A DNA stretch of 43,453 bases from Asanoa iriomotensis (lineage in GTDB: Bacteria > Actinomycetota > Actinomycetes > Mycobacteriales > Micromonosporaceae), in assembly GCF_016862515.1 (NCBI RefSeq), contig NZ_BONC01000068.1:1-43453 (forward strand), read 5' to 3'. Numbering within the stretch: the stretch's first letter is position 1; each line of letters begins with the position of its first letter. The notes beneath the pieces are model-generated. The model searched no databases. It was not told where the DNA came from and saw nothing but the letters and a program-made list of their open reading frames with translations. Both the position numbers and the translations under genes were made by a program. Of the stretch, positions 16,101 to 23,562 are shown piece by piece.

Positions 16101-17029
16101 TCGATTCCTTCGAGATCCGTGACCTGGATGATCGTCTTGCCCGGGACGCGGCGCTCGCGCGCGAACGCCGGTGCCGTGTCGCACAGCGGGCGCACGGCGC
16201 CGACGAGAGGATTGAGCCGCCTGGTCCGGACGCGCTGGACGAGGTCGGCCAGCCGGGCGCGATCGGGCTCGACGACGAAGAAGAGGGCTCGCCCGTCCGT
16301 GGGCTGCACCTTGGGTGGCGCGGCGATGGTGACGAGGGTGCCGCCCGGGCGCACGAGCTCGGTCGATCGATCGAGGATCTCGCCGCCGATCACGTCGAAC
16401 ACCACGTCGACCCCGCCGGCGTCCCGCAGGTCGTCGGCGGCCAGGTCGAGGAACGACTGCGCACCGAGGCCGATCGCGACGTCACGGTCGTCGGCGCGAC
16501 CGGTGGCGATCACCCGGGCGCCCACCTCGCGCGCGAGCTGGACGGCGATCGAGCCGACGCCGCCCGCGGCGCCGTGCACGAGGACGGTCTGCCCGGCCGT
16601 GAGCCGCGCGTGGTCGAACAGCCCCTGCCACGCCGTCAGGCCGGAGATGGGCAGCGCCGCGGCGACGATGTGATCGATGTCGGCCGGCAGCGGGGCCAGG
16701 TTGCGTGCCTCGACCGCGGTGTACTCGGCCAGGGACCCGTTGCGGGCCCAGTCGGTCAGCCCGAACACCCGCTGGCCGACGGTGAGGCCCGTGGTGCCGT
16801 AGCCGAGCTCGACCACGGTGCCGGACAGCTCGTGCCCCGGGATGCTCGGCGTGCGGTCCCGGCCGGCGCGGTCGGTCCACGTCGCCGGCCAGTCGAGCTC
16901 ACCGGGTGTGAAGCCCGCGGCGTGGACGCGCACGATGACGTCGTTCTCCGCGGCGTGCGGGTACGGCATGTCGGTCATGGTGAGTCCGCCGATGCCCTCG
17001 GCGCGGTCTCGTACGGTGATCGCTCGCAT
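16088..17029 (-). CDS. NADP-dependent MDR oxidoreductase (quinone reductase-like)
   Basis: This is a 313-residue zinc-independent medium-chain dehydrogenase/reductase. The GroES-like N-terminal domain contains PGHELSGTVVELG. The Rossmann domain has VLVHGAAGGVGSIAVQLAREVGARVIATG (about 148-176), then VDVVFDVIGGEIL. The structural-zinc Cys cluster is absent, as in quinone oxidoreductases. It would reduce a quinone or enone with NADPH. Its strong AGGAGG site is 7 nt before the ATG. It heads the pair with the glycosyltransferase, and a 41-residue ORF lies 14 nt upstream. The operon is divergent from the GlxA-type regulator at 17305, which probably controls it. Confidence 0.88.
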   Translation of the reverse strand: MRAITVRDRAEGIGGLTMTDMPYPHAAENDVIVRVHAAGFTPGELDWPATWTDRAGRDRTPSIPGHELSGTVVELGYGTTGLTVGQRVFGLTDWARNGSLAEYTAVEARNLAPLPADIDHIVAAALPISGLTAWQGLFDHARLTAGQTVLVHGAAGGVGSIAVQLAREVGARVIATGRADDRDVAIGLGAQSFLDLAADDLRDAGGVDVVFDVIGGEILDRSTELVRPGGTLVTIAAPPKVQPTDGRALFFVVEPDRARLADLVQRVRTRRLNPLVGAVRPLCDTAPAFARERRVPGKTIIQVTDLEGIEWPR

Positions 17030-17043
17030 GGTCGCCTCCTAAA

Positions 17044-17169
17044 TCAGCTCCGCCAGGGCGAGCCCAGGACGCGCTCGACGGGCGGGCTGGTCAGCTCCTG
17101 AGCGCGGGTGGTCGCCTCGGCGACGGCGTGCGTCTCAGGGAGCTCGAACCCCACGATGACTTCTGGCAT
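17044..17169 (-). CDS. 41-residue small ORF ahead of oxidoreductase
   Basis: This is a short reading frame starting MPEVIVGFELPETHAV and ending GSPWRS. GGAAGG lies 9 nt before its ATG. It is the first possible gene of the oxidoreductase-glycosyltransferase operon, 14 nt before the next gene, and faces away from the GlxA-type regulator. I recognise no family. It could be a small protein, a leader peptide, or the remnant of a longer gene. Confidence 0.45.
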   Translation of the reverse strand: MPEVIVGFELPETHAVAEATTRAQELTSPPVERVLGSPWRS

Positions 17170-17292
17170 GGCCTGTGACCTTCCGCGTATGTCGGGCGTC
17201 CATGCTGCCCACCCCGCGGTGCGTGGCGCCGCCTCAGTCCGGCCAGGAATCCCTCGTATCCGGACACCGGACCGCCTCCGGTAACGGTGTGT

Positions 17293-17298
17293 TACGAA
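17293..17298 (+). promoter_or_regulatory. -10 element of a probable leaderless gene
   Basis: TACGAA lies exactly 6 nt before GTG 17305, which has no Shine-Dalgarno sequence. Transcription would start at or next to the GTG. Confidence 0.45.
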
Positions 17299-17304
17299 TG
17301 AACG

Positions 17305-18270
17305 GTGTCCGCCCCTCATCGCATCGGGATCCTGGTGTACGACGGCGTGACGTTGCTCGACGTCGCCGGTCCCGCGGAGGTCTTCAAGGAAGCCAACCGG
17401 TTCGGCGCGGACTACCGGATCGCGCTGCTGTCGCCGACGGGTGCGGACGTCACGTCGAACCTCGGGTTCCGGGTCGCGGTCGACGGCGCCGTCTCGGCGC
17501 AGCCAGGCCTCGACACGTTCATGGTGGCCGGATCCGATCTCTACCCGCGCACCCGCGTCCCCGGCGACCTGGCCGACGCCGCACGGACACCAGCGGCGGC
17601 GGCCGGCCGGGTCGTGTCGGTCTGCACCGGGGCGTTCGTGCTCGCCGCGGCGGGGCTCCTCGACGGCAAGCGCGCGACCACGCACTGGAAGGTCGCCCAC
17701 GAACTCGCGCTCCGGTGCCCGACGTGCCACGTCGAGCCGGACGCGATCTACGTCCGCGACGGCACCACGTACACGTCGGCAGGTGTGACCGCCGGGATCG
17801 ATCTCGCGCTCGCGCTGGTCGAGGAGGACCACGGACCCGACCTGGCGCGCGACGTCGCCCGTTCCCTGGTGGTCTACATGCAGCGGGCGGGCGGCCAGTC
17901 CCAGTTCTCGGCGCCGCTGCAGGGGCCACCGCCCCGGTCGGCGACCCTCCGCACGATCACCGACCTCGTGACCGCGAACCCACGCGGCGACCATTCGTTG
18001 GGTGCGCTGGCCAAACACCTCAACGTGAGCACCCGGCAGCTCACCCGGCTGTTCCACGACGAGCTGTCGACGACGCCGGCCCGCTACGTGGAAGGCATCC
18101 GGTTCGACATGGCGCGGGCGCTGCTCGACCAGGGACACACCGCGACGCAGGCCGCGAGCCTCGCCGGGTTCCCCAGCTACGAGAGCATGCGACGGGTCTT
18201 CGCCCGGAAGCTGTCGATCAGCCCCGCCGCCTACCAGCGGCGTTTCAGCACCACCCGCCGAGCGGGTTAG
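17305..18270 (+). CDS. GlxA-family transcriptional regulator (DJ-1/PfpI + AraC)
   Basis: This is a 321-residue protein. Residues about 5-170 form a DJ-1/PfpI-like domain (IGILVYDGVTLLDVAGPAEVF, and VCTGAFVLAAAGLLDGKRATTHW with the nucleophile-elbow Cys). Residues about 215-315 are an AraC-type double helix-turn-helix (LGALAKHLNVSTRQLTRLFHDE; AASLAGFPSYESMRRVFARK). This architecture usually activates or represses an adjacent metabolic operon in response to a small molecule. The divergent oxidoreductase/glycosyltransferase operon is the natural target. GTG 17305 is apparently leaderless. The stop overlaps the stop of the convergent metallophosphatase gene. Confidence 0.92.
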   Translation: MSAPHRIGILVYDGVTLLDVAGPAEVFKEANRFGADYRIALLSPTGADVTSNLGFRVAVDGAVSAQPGLDTFMVAGSDLYPRTRVPGDLADAARTPAAAAGRVVSVCTGAFVLAAAGLLDGKRATTHWKVAHELALRCPTCHVEPDAIYVRDGTTYTSAGVTAGIDLALALVEEDHGPDLARDVARSLVVYMQRAGGQSQFSAPLQGPPPRSATLRTITDLVTANPRGDHSLGALAKHLNVSTRQLTRLFHDELSTTPARYVEGIRFDMARALLDQGHTATQAASLAGFPSYESMRRVFARKLSISPAAYQRRFSTTRRAG

Positions 18271-19172
18271 TGGCAGCTGTCGTGGCCGGTGTCTTTGGCT
18301 GACGGGTTGCCGGGGGTGAGGAAGGCCCAGTCATAGCCGCTTCCGTCGAGAGTGAGACGGAGTACGCCGGGCGTGTCCGCGATCCGGACCTGGCTGTTGG
18401 GGACCGGCGGGCCGAAGCCGTAGGAGCTCGCACCGCCGCTGCCGACGACGAACTGGCGGATGCCGCGCCCCGGGTCCGAAGTGCCCTGGGGAGTCTGTGG
18501 TGCGAAGCGTTCGTACTGGTGGTTGTGGCCGTTGAGGACGAGTTCGGCGCCGTTGTCGTAGAGAGCCTGGAACAGCGGGCGCACGGCCGGGGTCGGCGCT
18601 TCGACGGTGCCGGAGGTGAACAGCGGGTGGTGCCACATGGCGGCGACGCAGTCGGTCCTGCTCGCGGCGGCGGCGAGGTCGGCGCGCAGCCAGGTCTCCT
18701 GCGGCGAACCGGCGCCGCAGCCACCAGAGACGATGCGGCAGTTGCTGTTGAGTACGACGATGTGCCAGCCGCCGAGGTCGTAGGAGTACCAGCCCTCCCC
18801 CGGCGGCCCGGCCGCGGCTCCGAAGTAGTCGAAGTACCCCTTGGCGCCGGCCGTGCCGTAGTCGTGGTTGCCGATCGTCGGGTGGGTGCGGTCGCGGAAT
18901 CGTCCCCAGGTCGGGTTGTAGCACTTCGCGAAGTCCTCGGGGGTGCCGTTGGGGTAGGCGTTGTCGCCGAGGGTGAACACCTCGCCGGGAATGCCGGCGA
19001 GCAGGTCGGCGGTCCTGGCGTCGCCGTTGCTGGCGCAGGAGGCGATGTCGCCGGCGCCGGTCAGCACTTCGGCTCCTGCTTGCTCGGATGGCGCCTGCAC
19101 GGCGACGCGGGCACATGCCGACAGCGCGAGCACGACGGTCAAGGCGCAAGCGGTCGCGGCGCGGGCACGCAT
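18267..19172 (-). CDS. Lipoprotein metallophosphoesterase
   Basis: This is a 301-residue exported protein. An N-terminal signal peptide ends in a lipobox (LSAC), so it is probably anchored to the outer face of the membrane. The calcineurin-like metal-binding motifs are in order: GDIASC, LGDNAY, GNHDY, MWHHP and NGHNHQYER. They would hold two metal ions that hydrolyse phosphoester bonds. A few Cys (NSNC, GGC) may form disulfides. ATG 19172 is chosen because it begins the signal peptide; GTG 19175 just before it is also possible. Its substrate is unknown. The gene stands alone. Confidence 0.88.
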   Translation of the reverse strand: MRARAATACALTVVLALSACARVAVQAPSEQAGAEVLTGAGDIASCASNGDARTADLLAGIPGEVFTLGDNAYPNGTPEDFAKCYNPTWGRFRDRTHPTIGNHDYGTAGAKGYFDYFGAAAGPPGEGWYSYDLGGWHIVVLNSNCRIVSGGCGAGSPQETWLRADLAAAASRTDCVAAMWHHPLFTSGTVEAPTPAVRPLFQALYDNGAELVLNGHNHQYERFAPQTPQGTSDPGRGIRQFVVGSGGASSYGFGPPVPNSQVRIADTPGVLRLTLDGSGYDWAFLTPGNPSAKDTGHDSCH

Positions 19173-19235
19173 CACGCCAGTAGACCACCGCTTTCGCCCT
19201 AATGTCCGGACACACACCGATGCGCCCCGCGCGGC

Positions 19236-19241
19236 TATCGT
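19236..19241 (+). promoter_or_regulatory. -10 element of a probable leaderless gene
   Basis: TATCGT lies exactly 6 nt before GTG 19248; there is no Shine-Dalgarno sequence. Transcription is expected to begin at the start codon. Confidence 0.5.
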
Positions 19242-19247
19242 TCTGAC

Positions 19248-19742
19248 GTGCACATTCGTTTCGACGTCCCGGCCGATCCCGCCTATCCGGGCCGCGTGGC
19301 CGCGGTGATGAGCAGTGTCGGGCTACGCAAGTACGCCTACGTCGGCGTGGTGCTGGTGGCGCTTGGGGCGATCGGTGTCGGCGTTTCGCAGGGAGTTTCC
19401 TGGGGCGAGCAGATCCTGCCGCTGTACGTAGCGCTGATCGTGGGCGGCCTGGCGGCGATGCTGTTCGCGCCGTTGGTGCGGTTGCGGGCCCGCCGCCGCT
19501 CCGGCCGCTACGCCGTCGAGGGCGGCTACGACATCACCGAAGAGAACATCATGATGCGCAGCGGCACGGAATCCGGCGGCATCGCCTGGGACGGGGTCGC
19601 CCAGGTTTCGGAGACGCCTGAGTTCTGGATCGTGTACGTCGGCCGGATGCCGGCGACGGTGATCCCCCGTCGCTTGATGTCCGCTGAGGACGCGGAGACG
19701 TTGCGCACGTTCATGTCCGAACGCGGGCTGTTGTCCGGCTAG
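19248..19742 (+). CDS. YcxB-like membrane protein
   Basis: This is a 164-residue protein. A polar start (HIRFDVPADPAYPGR) is followed by two helices at about 28-47 and 58-78. A basic loop (RLRARRRSGRY) leads to a C-terminal soluble domain: YDITEENIMMRSGTESGGIAWDGVAQVSETPEFWIVYVG, then a PRRLMS stretch. This matches the YcxB-like/PH-like C-terminal fold, in which the strand-rich part follows two membrane helices. Function is unknown. It is probably leaderless and followed by a hairpin terminator. Confidence 0.78.
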   Translation: MHIRFDVPADPAYPGRVAAVMSSVGLRKYAYVGVVLVALGAIGVGVSQGVSWGEQILPLYVALIVGGLAAMLFAPLVRLRARRRSGRYAVEGGYDITEENIMMRSGTESGGIAWDGVAQVSETPEFWIVYVGRMPATVIPRRLMSAEDAETLRTFMSERGLLSG

Positions 19743-19760
19743 CTCCCCCGCGTGGGGGAG
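19743..19760 (+). terminator. Hairpin terminator
   Basis: CTCCCCC and GGGGGAG form a perfect 7-bp stem around a 4-base loop directly after the TAG stop of the YcxB-like gene. Confidence 0.65.
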
Positions 19761-19845
19761 GCCATTCCCGCTGTCAGGGGAAGGCCGGGAACGTGGTGGC
19801 TTGAGACGGTGGCGTTGCCACCAGCTCTGTCGGGGGAGAACCGCG

Positions 19846-20031
19846 ATGACCAGCAGCCACCGCCGCCGCAACCTCTTCGACCAGATGTCGCGGGAATGGG
19901 GTCGGCCCGAGCGTCGACGTCGTTCCCGGCGGCCCTGGATAATCGCCGTGGGCAGCGGCCTGGCCTTCAGCGGCCTCGGCCTCGCGCTCGCCGCAGCGGC
20001 CCGCGCCCGCACTCGTGGCGCGTCTCAGTAG
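19846..20031 (+). CDS. Small basic membrane protein (61 aa)
   Basis: ATG 19846 follows cgggggag at a good distance. The 61-residue product has a basic N-terminal half (SSHRRRNLFDQMSREW, RPERRRRSRRP). One membrane helix follows at about 32-52 (WIIAVGSGLAFSGLGLALAAAA), with a short basic tail. The positive-inside pattern suggests the N-terminus is cytoplasmic. I recognise no family. It lies alone between the hairpin at 19743 and the convergent DUF4097 gene. The in-frame ATG further upstream (19801) lacks a ribosome site. Confidence 0.68.
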   Translation: MTSSHRRRNLFDQMSREWGRPERRRRSRRPWIIAVGSGLAFSGLGLALAAAARARTRGASQ

Positions 20032-20175
20032 TGAGGAGACGGCGCTCACGGTCGAGGACTTGTATCCATTGTGGAGCGGCCACCACGGCCGCAGTCCCGC
20101 CGTTCCACCTCAACAGCGAATCCGCCCCACCGCGACTGGCATGATCTCGTCGCGGTGGGTGCGGCTGGTCGCTTG

Positions 20176-20841
20176 TTAGAGGCTGTGGGCAGTGATGTCG
20201 CCGTGCGAGGTCGTCGCGCGGATGTCGAGTTCGGCTGCGCCGTCGTTCTTGAGCGCGTTGCTGATCCGGCCGTAGCCGGTGCCCGCGTCCAGCCTGGCTG
20301 AGACGCCGCCGGCGGCAGCGACCGAGATGTCGCCGTAGTCGGTGCGGAGCACGACCGCGCCGCGCACGGCCTCGGTGATCCGGATGTCACCCCTCGCGGT
20401 GCTGATCTGCGCGGGGCCGCCCAACCGACCGACCTCCACGTTCCCGTCAATCGCCGTCAGACGCACGCTCGCGGCTTCGTCGATCGTGATCCGGCGGTAC
20501 GCGCCGTCGAACGCGACATCACCGAGCCGACCGACACCGCGCACCTCGCAGCAAGCCGCCTTCGCCTCGACACGGGAACCGGCGGGCAACTCGACGATCA
20601 CCTCGACAGACCCCGACGAACCAACAATCGTGCTCTTCGCGGTCGGGTCCGCGATCCGTAGGACACCGTCGCGGTATGCGACCGTGGTCCGCTGCGCCGC
20701 CTTCACGTCACGGCTCTTCGACGCGTTCACGGGCAGGACCCGCACCGTCGTGTCAGCCCGGTCCGCGGCGATGAACTGCACTCGTCCAGCAGGAATCTCA
20801 AGCACGGCACAGATCGCGGTAGGGGTGTCGAACTTCTGCAT
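20176..20841 (-). CDS. DUF4097 family beta-strand repeat protein
   Basis: This is a 221-residue protein of the DUF4097 type common in Streptomyces and relatives. MQKFDTPTAICAVLEIPAGRVQFIAADRADTTVRVLP begins the conserved repeat. Regular strand pairs follow, such as GSVEVIVELPAGSRVEAKA, SVRLTAIDGNVEVGRLGG, GDIRITEAVRGAVVLRTDYGDISV and TSHGDIT. These build a right-handed beta-helix-like adhesin-type fold. There is no signal peptide, so it is predicted cytoplasmic. ATG 20841 has GAGGAG at the right distance; the in-frame ATG at 20874 is further from a site. In other genomes it sits beside small regulators or ABC genes; here it is alone. Confidence 0.88.
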   Translation of the reverse strand: MQKFDTPTAICAVLEIPAGRVQFIAADRADTTVRVLPVNASKSRDVKAAQRTTVAYRDGVLRIADPTAKSTIVGSSGSVEVIVELPAGSRVEAKAACCEVRGVGRLGDVAFDGAYRRITIDEAASVRLTAIDGNVEVGRLGGPAQISTARGDIRITEAVRGAVVLRTDYGDISVAAAGGVSARLDAGTGYGRISNALKNDGAAELDIRATTSHGDITAHSL

Positions 20842-21061
20842 GACGCTCTCCTCTGCGTGGTTGTTGTTCGTCATGCGACGACTATCGACACCAGGCCTGC
20901 CACGCCCCCGCCACGCACCTGACACCACCGCTGACACGGCAAGGCTGCCAGGGCCGTCGGGCGTCTTGGCCCTCGTTGCGACGCGGTATTCTGGCGGGCG
21001 GAAGCACCCCTGTCGTCGATGGTTCGCGTGCGCCGAGAAGCACGTCATACATGGTCTTTCA

Positions 21062-21607
21062 ATGCTGGAGCGTTGCTGCTCCCGTCCGGTGAAGCCCGCG
21101 ATACGGGTCCGGACCCCTCAGGAGATCCGGTCGGCCCGGCGTCCTCGCCGGCACCGATGCTGGGGACATCTCATCGCCGCGCCCCTGTGGCCGATGCACG
21201 GCGCCAACCTCGGCACGCTGCTGCGCACCTGTGACGCCGTCGGCGCGTGCCTGGCGGTGCCGCCGTTCGGCTGGGTGGACCAGGCTCTCGCCCGCGGCAA
21301 CACGTTGCGGCAACCCGCCTGCGTGCACCGGGTCGGCAATCCGCTTCGCTGGCTCGCCGACGAGCGCCGCGCCGGGACGACCGTCCTCGGCGTGGAACTG
21401 GCCGACGAGGCGGTTCGGCTCGCGGATCTCTCCCCTGCGCGGCAAAGGACCGTCGTGGTGCTCGGGCACGAGGCCAACGGCATCCCGCCGGAGGCCCTCG
21501 ATCTGCTCGACGGTGCGGTGGAGATCCCGATGATCGGCACCGGGTCGAGCCTCAACGTCGCCGTCGCCGGCTCGTTGGTGTTGTACAAGCTCGCCGCGCT
21601 GCTGTAG
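21062..21607 (+). CDS. SPOUT (TrmH/SpoU-family) RNA 2'-O-methyltransferase
   Basis: This is a 181-residue enzyme with a trefoil-knot methyltransferase fold. Motif 1 is HGANLGTLLRTCDAVGA (Asn and the catalytic Arg). Motif 2 is VVLGHEANGIPPEALDLLD. Motif 3 is IPMIGTGSSLNVAVAGSLVLYKLA. These bind S-adenosylmethionine and methylate a ribose 2'-hydroxyl in tRNA or rRNA. It lacks the N-terminal substrate-binding domain of longer TrmH/RlmB proteins, so it resembles TrmL-like short forms, with a basic N-terminus (RSARRPRRHRCW) instead. ATG 21062 has no ribosome site. A CTTGGC-N16-TATTCT promoter-like pair lies at 20965-20992, and a TACATG box 8 nt before the ATG could give a nearly leaderless start. 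Confidence 0.86.
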   Translation: MLERCCSRPVKPAIRVRTPQEIRSARRPRRHRCWGHLIAAPLWPMHGANLGTLLRTCDAVGACLAVPPFGWVDQALARGNTLRQPACVHRVGNPLRWLADERRAGTTVLGVELADEAVRLADLSPARQRTVVVLGHEANGIPPEALDLLDGAVEIPMIGTGSSLNVAVAGSLVLYKLAALL

Positions 21608-21628
21608 CGGCCCGCCCGCGGCGAAGGC

Positions 21629-22861
21629 CTAGATCCGGCCGATGCGCATGCCGAGCCATGGGTAGCTGTGTGCGAAGAAGGCGTTGTCCTGCGGCTGGAG
21701 GCCGACCGCCGACGGCCACAACTGGAAGGCCGCCGCGTTGGCGATGCCGCCGTGCAGGCGGCGCCAGACTCGTTCGCCGGTCTGGCCCGCCGGCGGCGGC
21801 GTGAGCGTGTCGGTCCACTCGACCGCGTTGCCGCCCTGGTCGAGGGTGCCCCACGGGGAGAGCGTGCGAGCCTGGCCCGCGGTGCTGAGGCTGCCCTGGT
21901 AGAGCGACGCGTACGTCGTCGGGTCGAGGCCCATCGGGTTGACGTCCGCGCACGGTTCCCGCTCGGCCGGGCACCAGGCCGGTGCGGGCTCGCCGCTCAA
22001 CCGGTAGGTGGCCAGCGGCTGGGTCGCTCCGTTCGTCACGTCGCCGGTCGTCGCGTTCAGCACCGTCGGGTTGGGTGCCGTGGCGTCGCCGTCGCCGAAG
22101 ACGCCGGGGTTCGTCGGGTACTTCCAGTAGCTGTAGGTGCCGCCGTGCCGCGGGTCGTAGTACGCGGCCTTGATCCACTCGTTCTGGCTCGGCACCACGA
22201 AGCCGGTCCGGGCGGTCCGGGTCGGTGCGCGGCGCGCCAGGTCGTACATGCCGGTCTCGGTCCTCGGCGAGAGTCGCACCCGGTAGTCCGTGTAGCGGAA
22301 CGGGCCGGCGCCGCGGGTCGAGATGGAGAGCACTTCGCCGTTGTCGAGCGAGTTGACGAAGCGGGCCGCCCGCAGGAACGTGGCGAAGCCATACGGTTTG
22401 TCCGCCCACTGTGGATAGGCGACGGAGTAGTGCGAGCCCCGCGTCGCGCGCGGGTCGAAGTCGATCTGCCCGTACCGAGGCCAGGCCGTCGAGCTTTCGG
22501 TGACGTCGTAGAGGTTGTGCGGGTCGCGGCCGTCGGCGTCGGCGGTGTTGAGGAACGCCACCCATTGCGCGACCGTGACTTCGAGACGACCTATCTGGTA
22601 CGGGTACGCGACCCGGCCGACGGTCACGCAGCCGCTGGGTGCGTCCGCGCAGGAGCGGTAGACCGCGTCGGTGAACGGCACGACGCCGACCGACGGGTTG
22701 CCCGGGTCACCGACCGCCGTGGTGGTGACGGTGATGACCTCGCCCGGGGTGGCGTAGCCGTCGTGCGGTGCGCCGCTGGCGGAGCCGGTGGCGGTCACGG
22801 CGAGGAGGGCGGCAATCAGCGGGAACACGGCCAGGCGGATACGCCTCGATACGGTGCGCAT
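21629..22861 (-). CDS. Secreted FGE/SUMF1-like domain protein
   Basis: This is a 410-residue protein. A Sec signal peptide (about 1-30: basic start, LAVFPLIAALLAVTATGSASGA) is followed by one formylglycine-generating-enzyme/EgtB-like domain. VAYPYQIGRLEVTVAQWVAFLN, TGFVVPSQNEWIKAAYYDP and GTLDQGGNAVEWTD are the family landmarks. The usual catalytic Cys pair near the C-terminal GG(S/T)W motif is missing; the equivalent region reads RRLHGGIANAAAF. It is therefore unlikely to make formylglycine and may be a lectin-like or structural member. The closest pattern I recall is in planctomycete and PEP-CTERM proteins, unusual for an actinobacterium. A TAGCAT box lies 9 nt before the ATG. The 5' end is 23 nt from the co-directional response regulator stop only in reverse order, so they form no operon. 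Confidence 0.83.
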   Translation of the reverse strand: MRTVSRRIRLAVFPLIAALLAVTATGSASGAPHDGYATPGEVITVTTTAVGDPGNPSVGVVPFTDAVYRSCADAPSGCVTVGRVAYPYQIGRLEVTVAQWVAFLNTADADGRDPHNLYDVTESSTAWPRYGQIDFDPRATRGSHYSVAYPQWADKPYGFATFLRAARFVNSLDNGEVLSISTRGAGPFRYTDYRVRLSPRTETGMYDLARRAPTRTARTGFVVPSQNEWIKAAYYDPRHGGTYSYWKYPTNPGVFGDGDATAPNPTVLNATTGDVTNGATQPLATYRLSGEPAPAWCPAEREPCADVNPMGLDPTTYASLYQGSLSTAGQARTLSPWGTLDQGGNAVEWTDTLTPPPAGQTGERVWRRLHGGIANAAAFQLWPSAVGLQPQDNAFFAHSYPWLGMRIGRI

Positions 22862-22884
22862 AGTGGACTCATGCTAAACGGGCA

Positions 22885-23562
22885 TCACGCTTTTTCCGGC
22901 ATGAATGCCTCAGACTCCCCGGGGCGGACCACGCCGTGCTCGTAGCACCAGATGATGGCCTGTGCGCGGTCGCGCAGGTCGAGCTTCATCAACACGCGCG
23001 CCACGTGGGTTTTCACGGTCGCGTCGCCCAGGTCCAGGTGTCGCGCGATCTCCACGTTGGCCAGACCGCGGGCGAGGAGCCGGAGCACCTCACGCTCGCG
23101 CGGGGTCAGGCGGTCCAGCACCGCGGGCCGATGCGGTGCCGGTTGGCGGGTGAACGCCGCGATCACGCGGGTGGTCACCGCCGGGTCGAGCAGCGAGGCG
23201 CCCGACGCGACGACCCGGATCGCGGTCACGAGCTGCTCCGGCGGCGAGACCTTGAGCAGGAATCCGCTGGCTCCGGCGCGGAGGGCGGCGTAGAGGTTCT
23301 CGTCGCTGTCGAACGTGGTCAGCACGATGACCCGCGGCGGGCTGTCCAGCGCGCCGAGGCGCGCGGCGGCCGTGACACCGTCCATCCGGGGCATCGCGAG
23401 GTCGAGCAGCACGACGTCAGGGCTGGTGCGCCGGGCGACGGTGATCGCGTCGGCGCCGTCCGCGGCCTCGCCGACCACCGTGATGTCCGGCTCGGTGTCC
23501 AGCACCATCCGCAGCCCGGCCCGGATCATGGCCTGGTCGTCGGCGATGACGACCCGGATCAC
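22885..23562 (-). CDS. NarL/LuxR-type response regulator
   Basis: This is a 225-residue two-domain regulator. The receiver domain (1-120) has acidic D8-D9, phospho-acceptor D54 in VLLDLAMP, the switch Thr in VLTTFD and K104 in FLLKVSPPEQ. A LuxR/GerE helix-turn-helix lies at about 147-205 (LTPREREVLRLLARGLANVEIARHLDLGDATVKTHVARVLMKL). The GTG start overlaps the histidine kinase stop (GTGA), so the two are made together. Phosphorylated dimers would bind DNA. The target genes are not evident; the flanking membrane protein at 24886 is a candidate. Confidence 0.93.
   Translation of the reverse strand: MIRVVIADDQAMIRAGLRMVLDTEPDITVVGEAADGADAITVARRTSPDVVLLDLAMPRMDGVTAAARLGALDSPPRVIVLTTFDSDENLYAALRAGASGFLLKVSPPEQLVTAIRVVASGASLLDPAVTTRVIAAFTRQPAPHRPAVLDRLTPREREVLRLLARGLANVEIARHLDLGDATVKTHVARVLMKLDLRDRAQAIIWCYEHGVVRPGESEAFMPEKA

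Noticed and set aside
14982-16673. A 563-codon open frame on the plus strand
   Set aside because: It is antisense to the glycosyltransferase and oxidoreductase genes, with low-complexity sequence.
13164-17029. Natural-product biosynthetic cluster
   Set aside because: A GT1 enzyme, an oxidoreductase and a membrane protein are present, but no scaffold-building enzymes (PKS, NRPS, terpene or RiPP genes).
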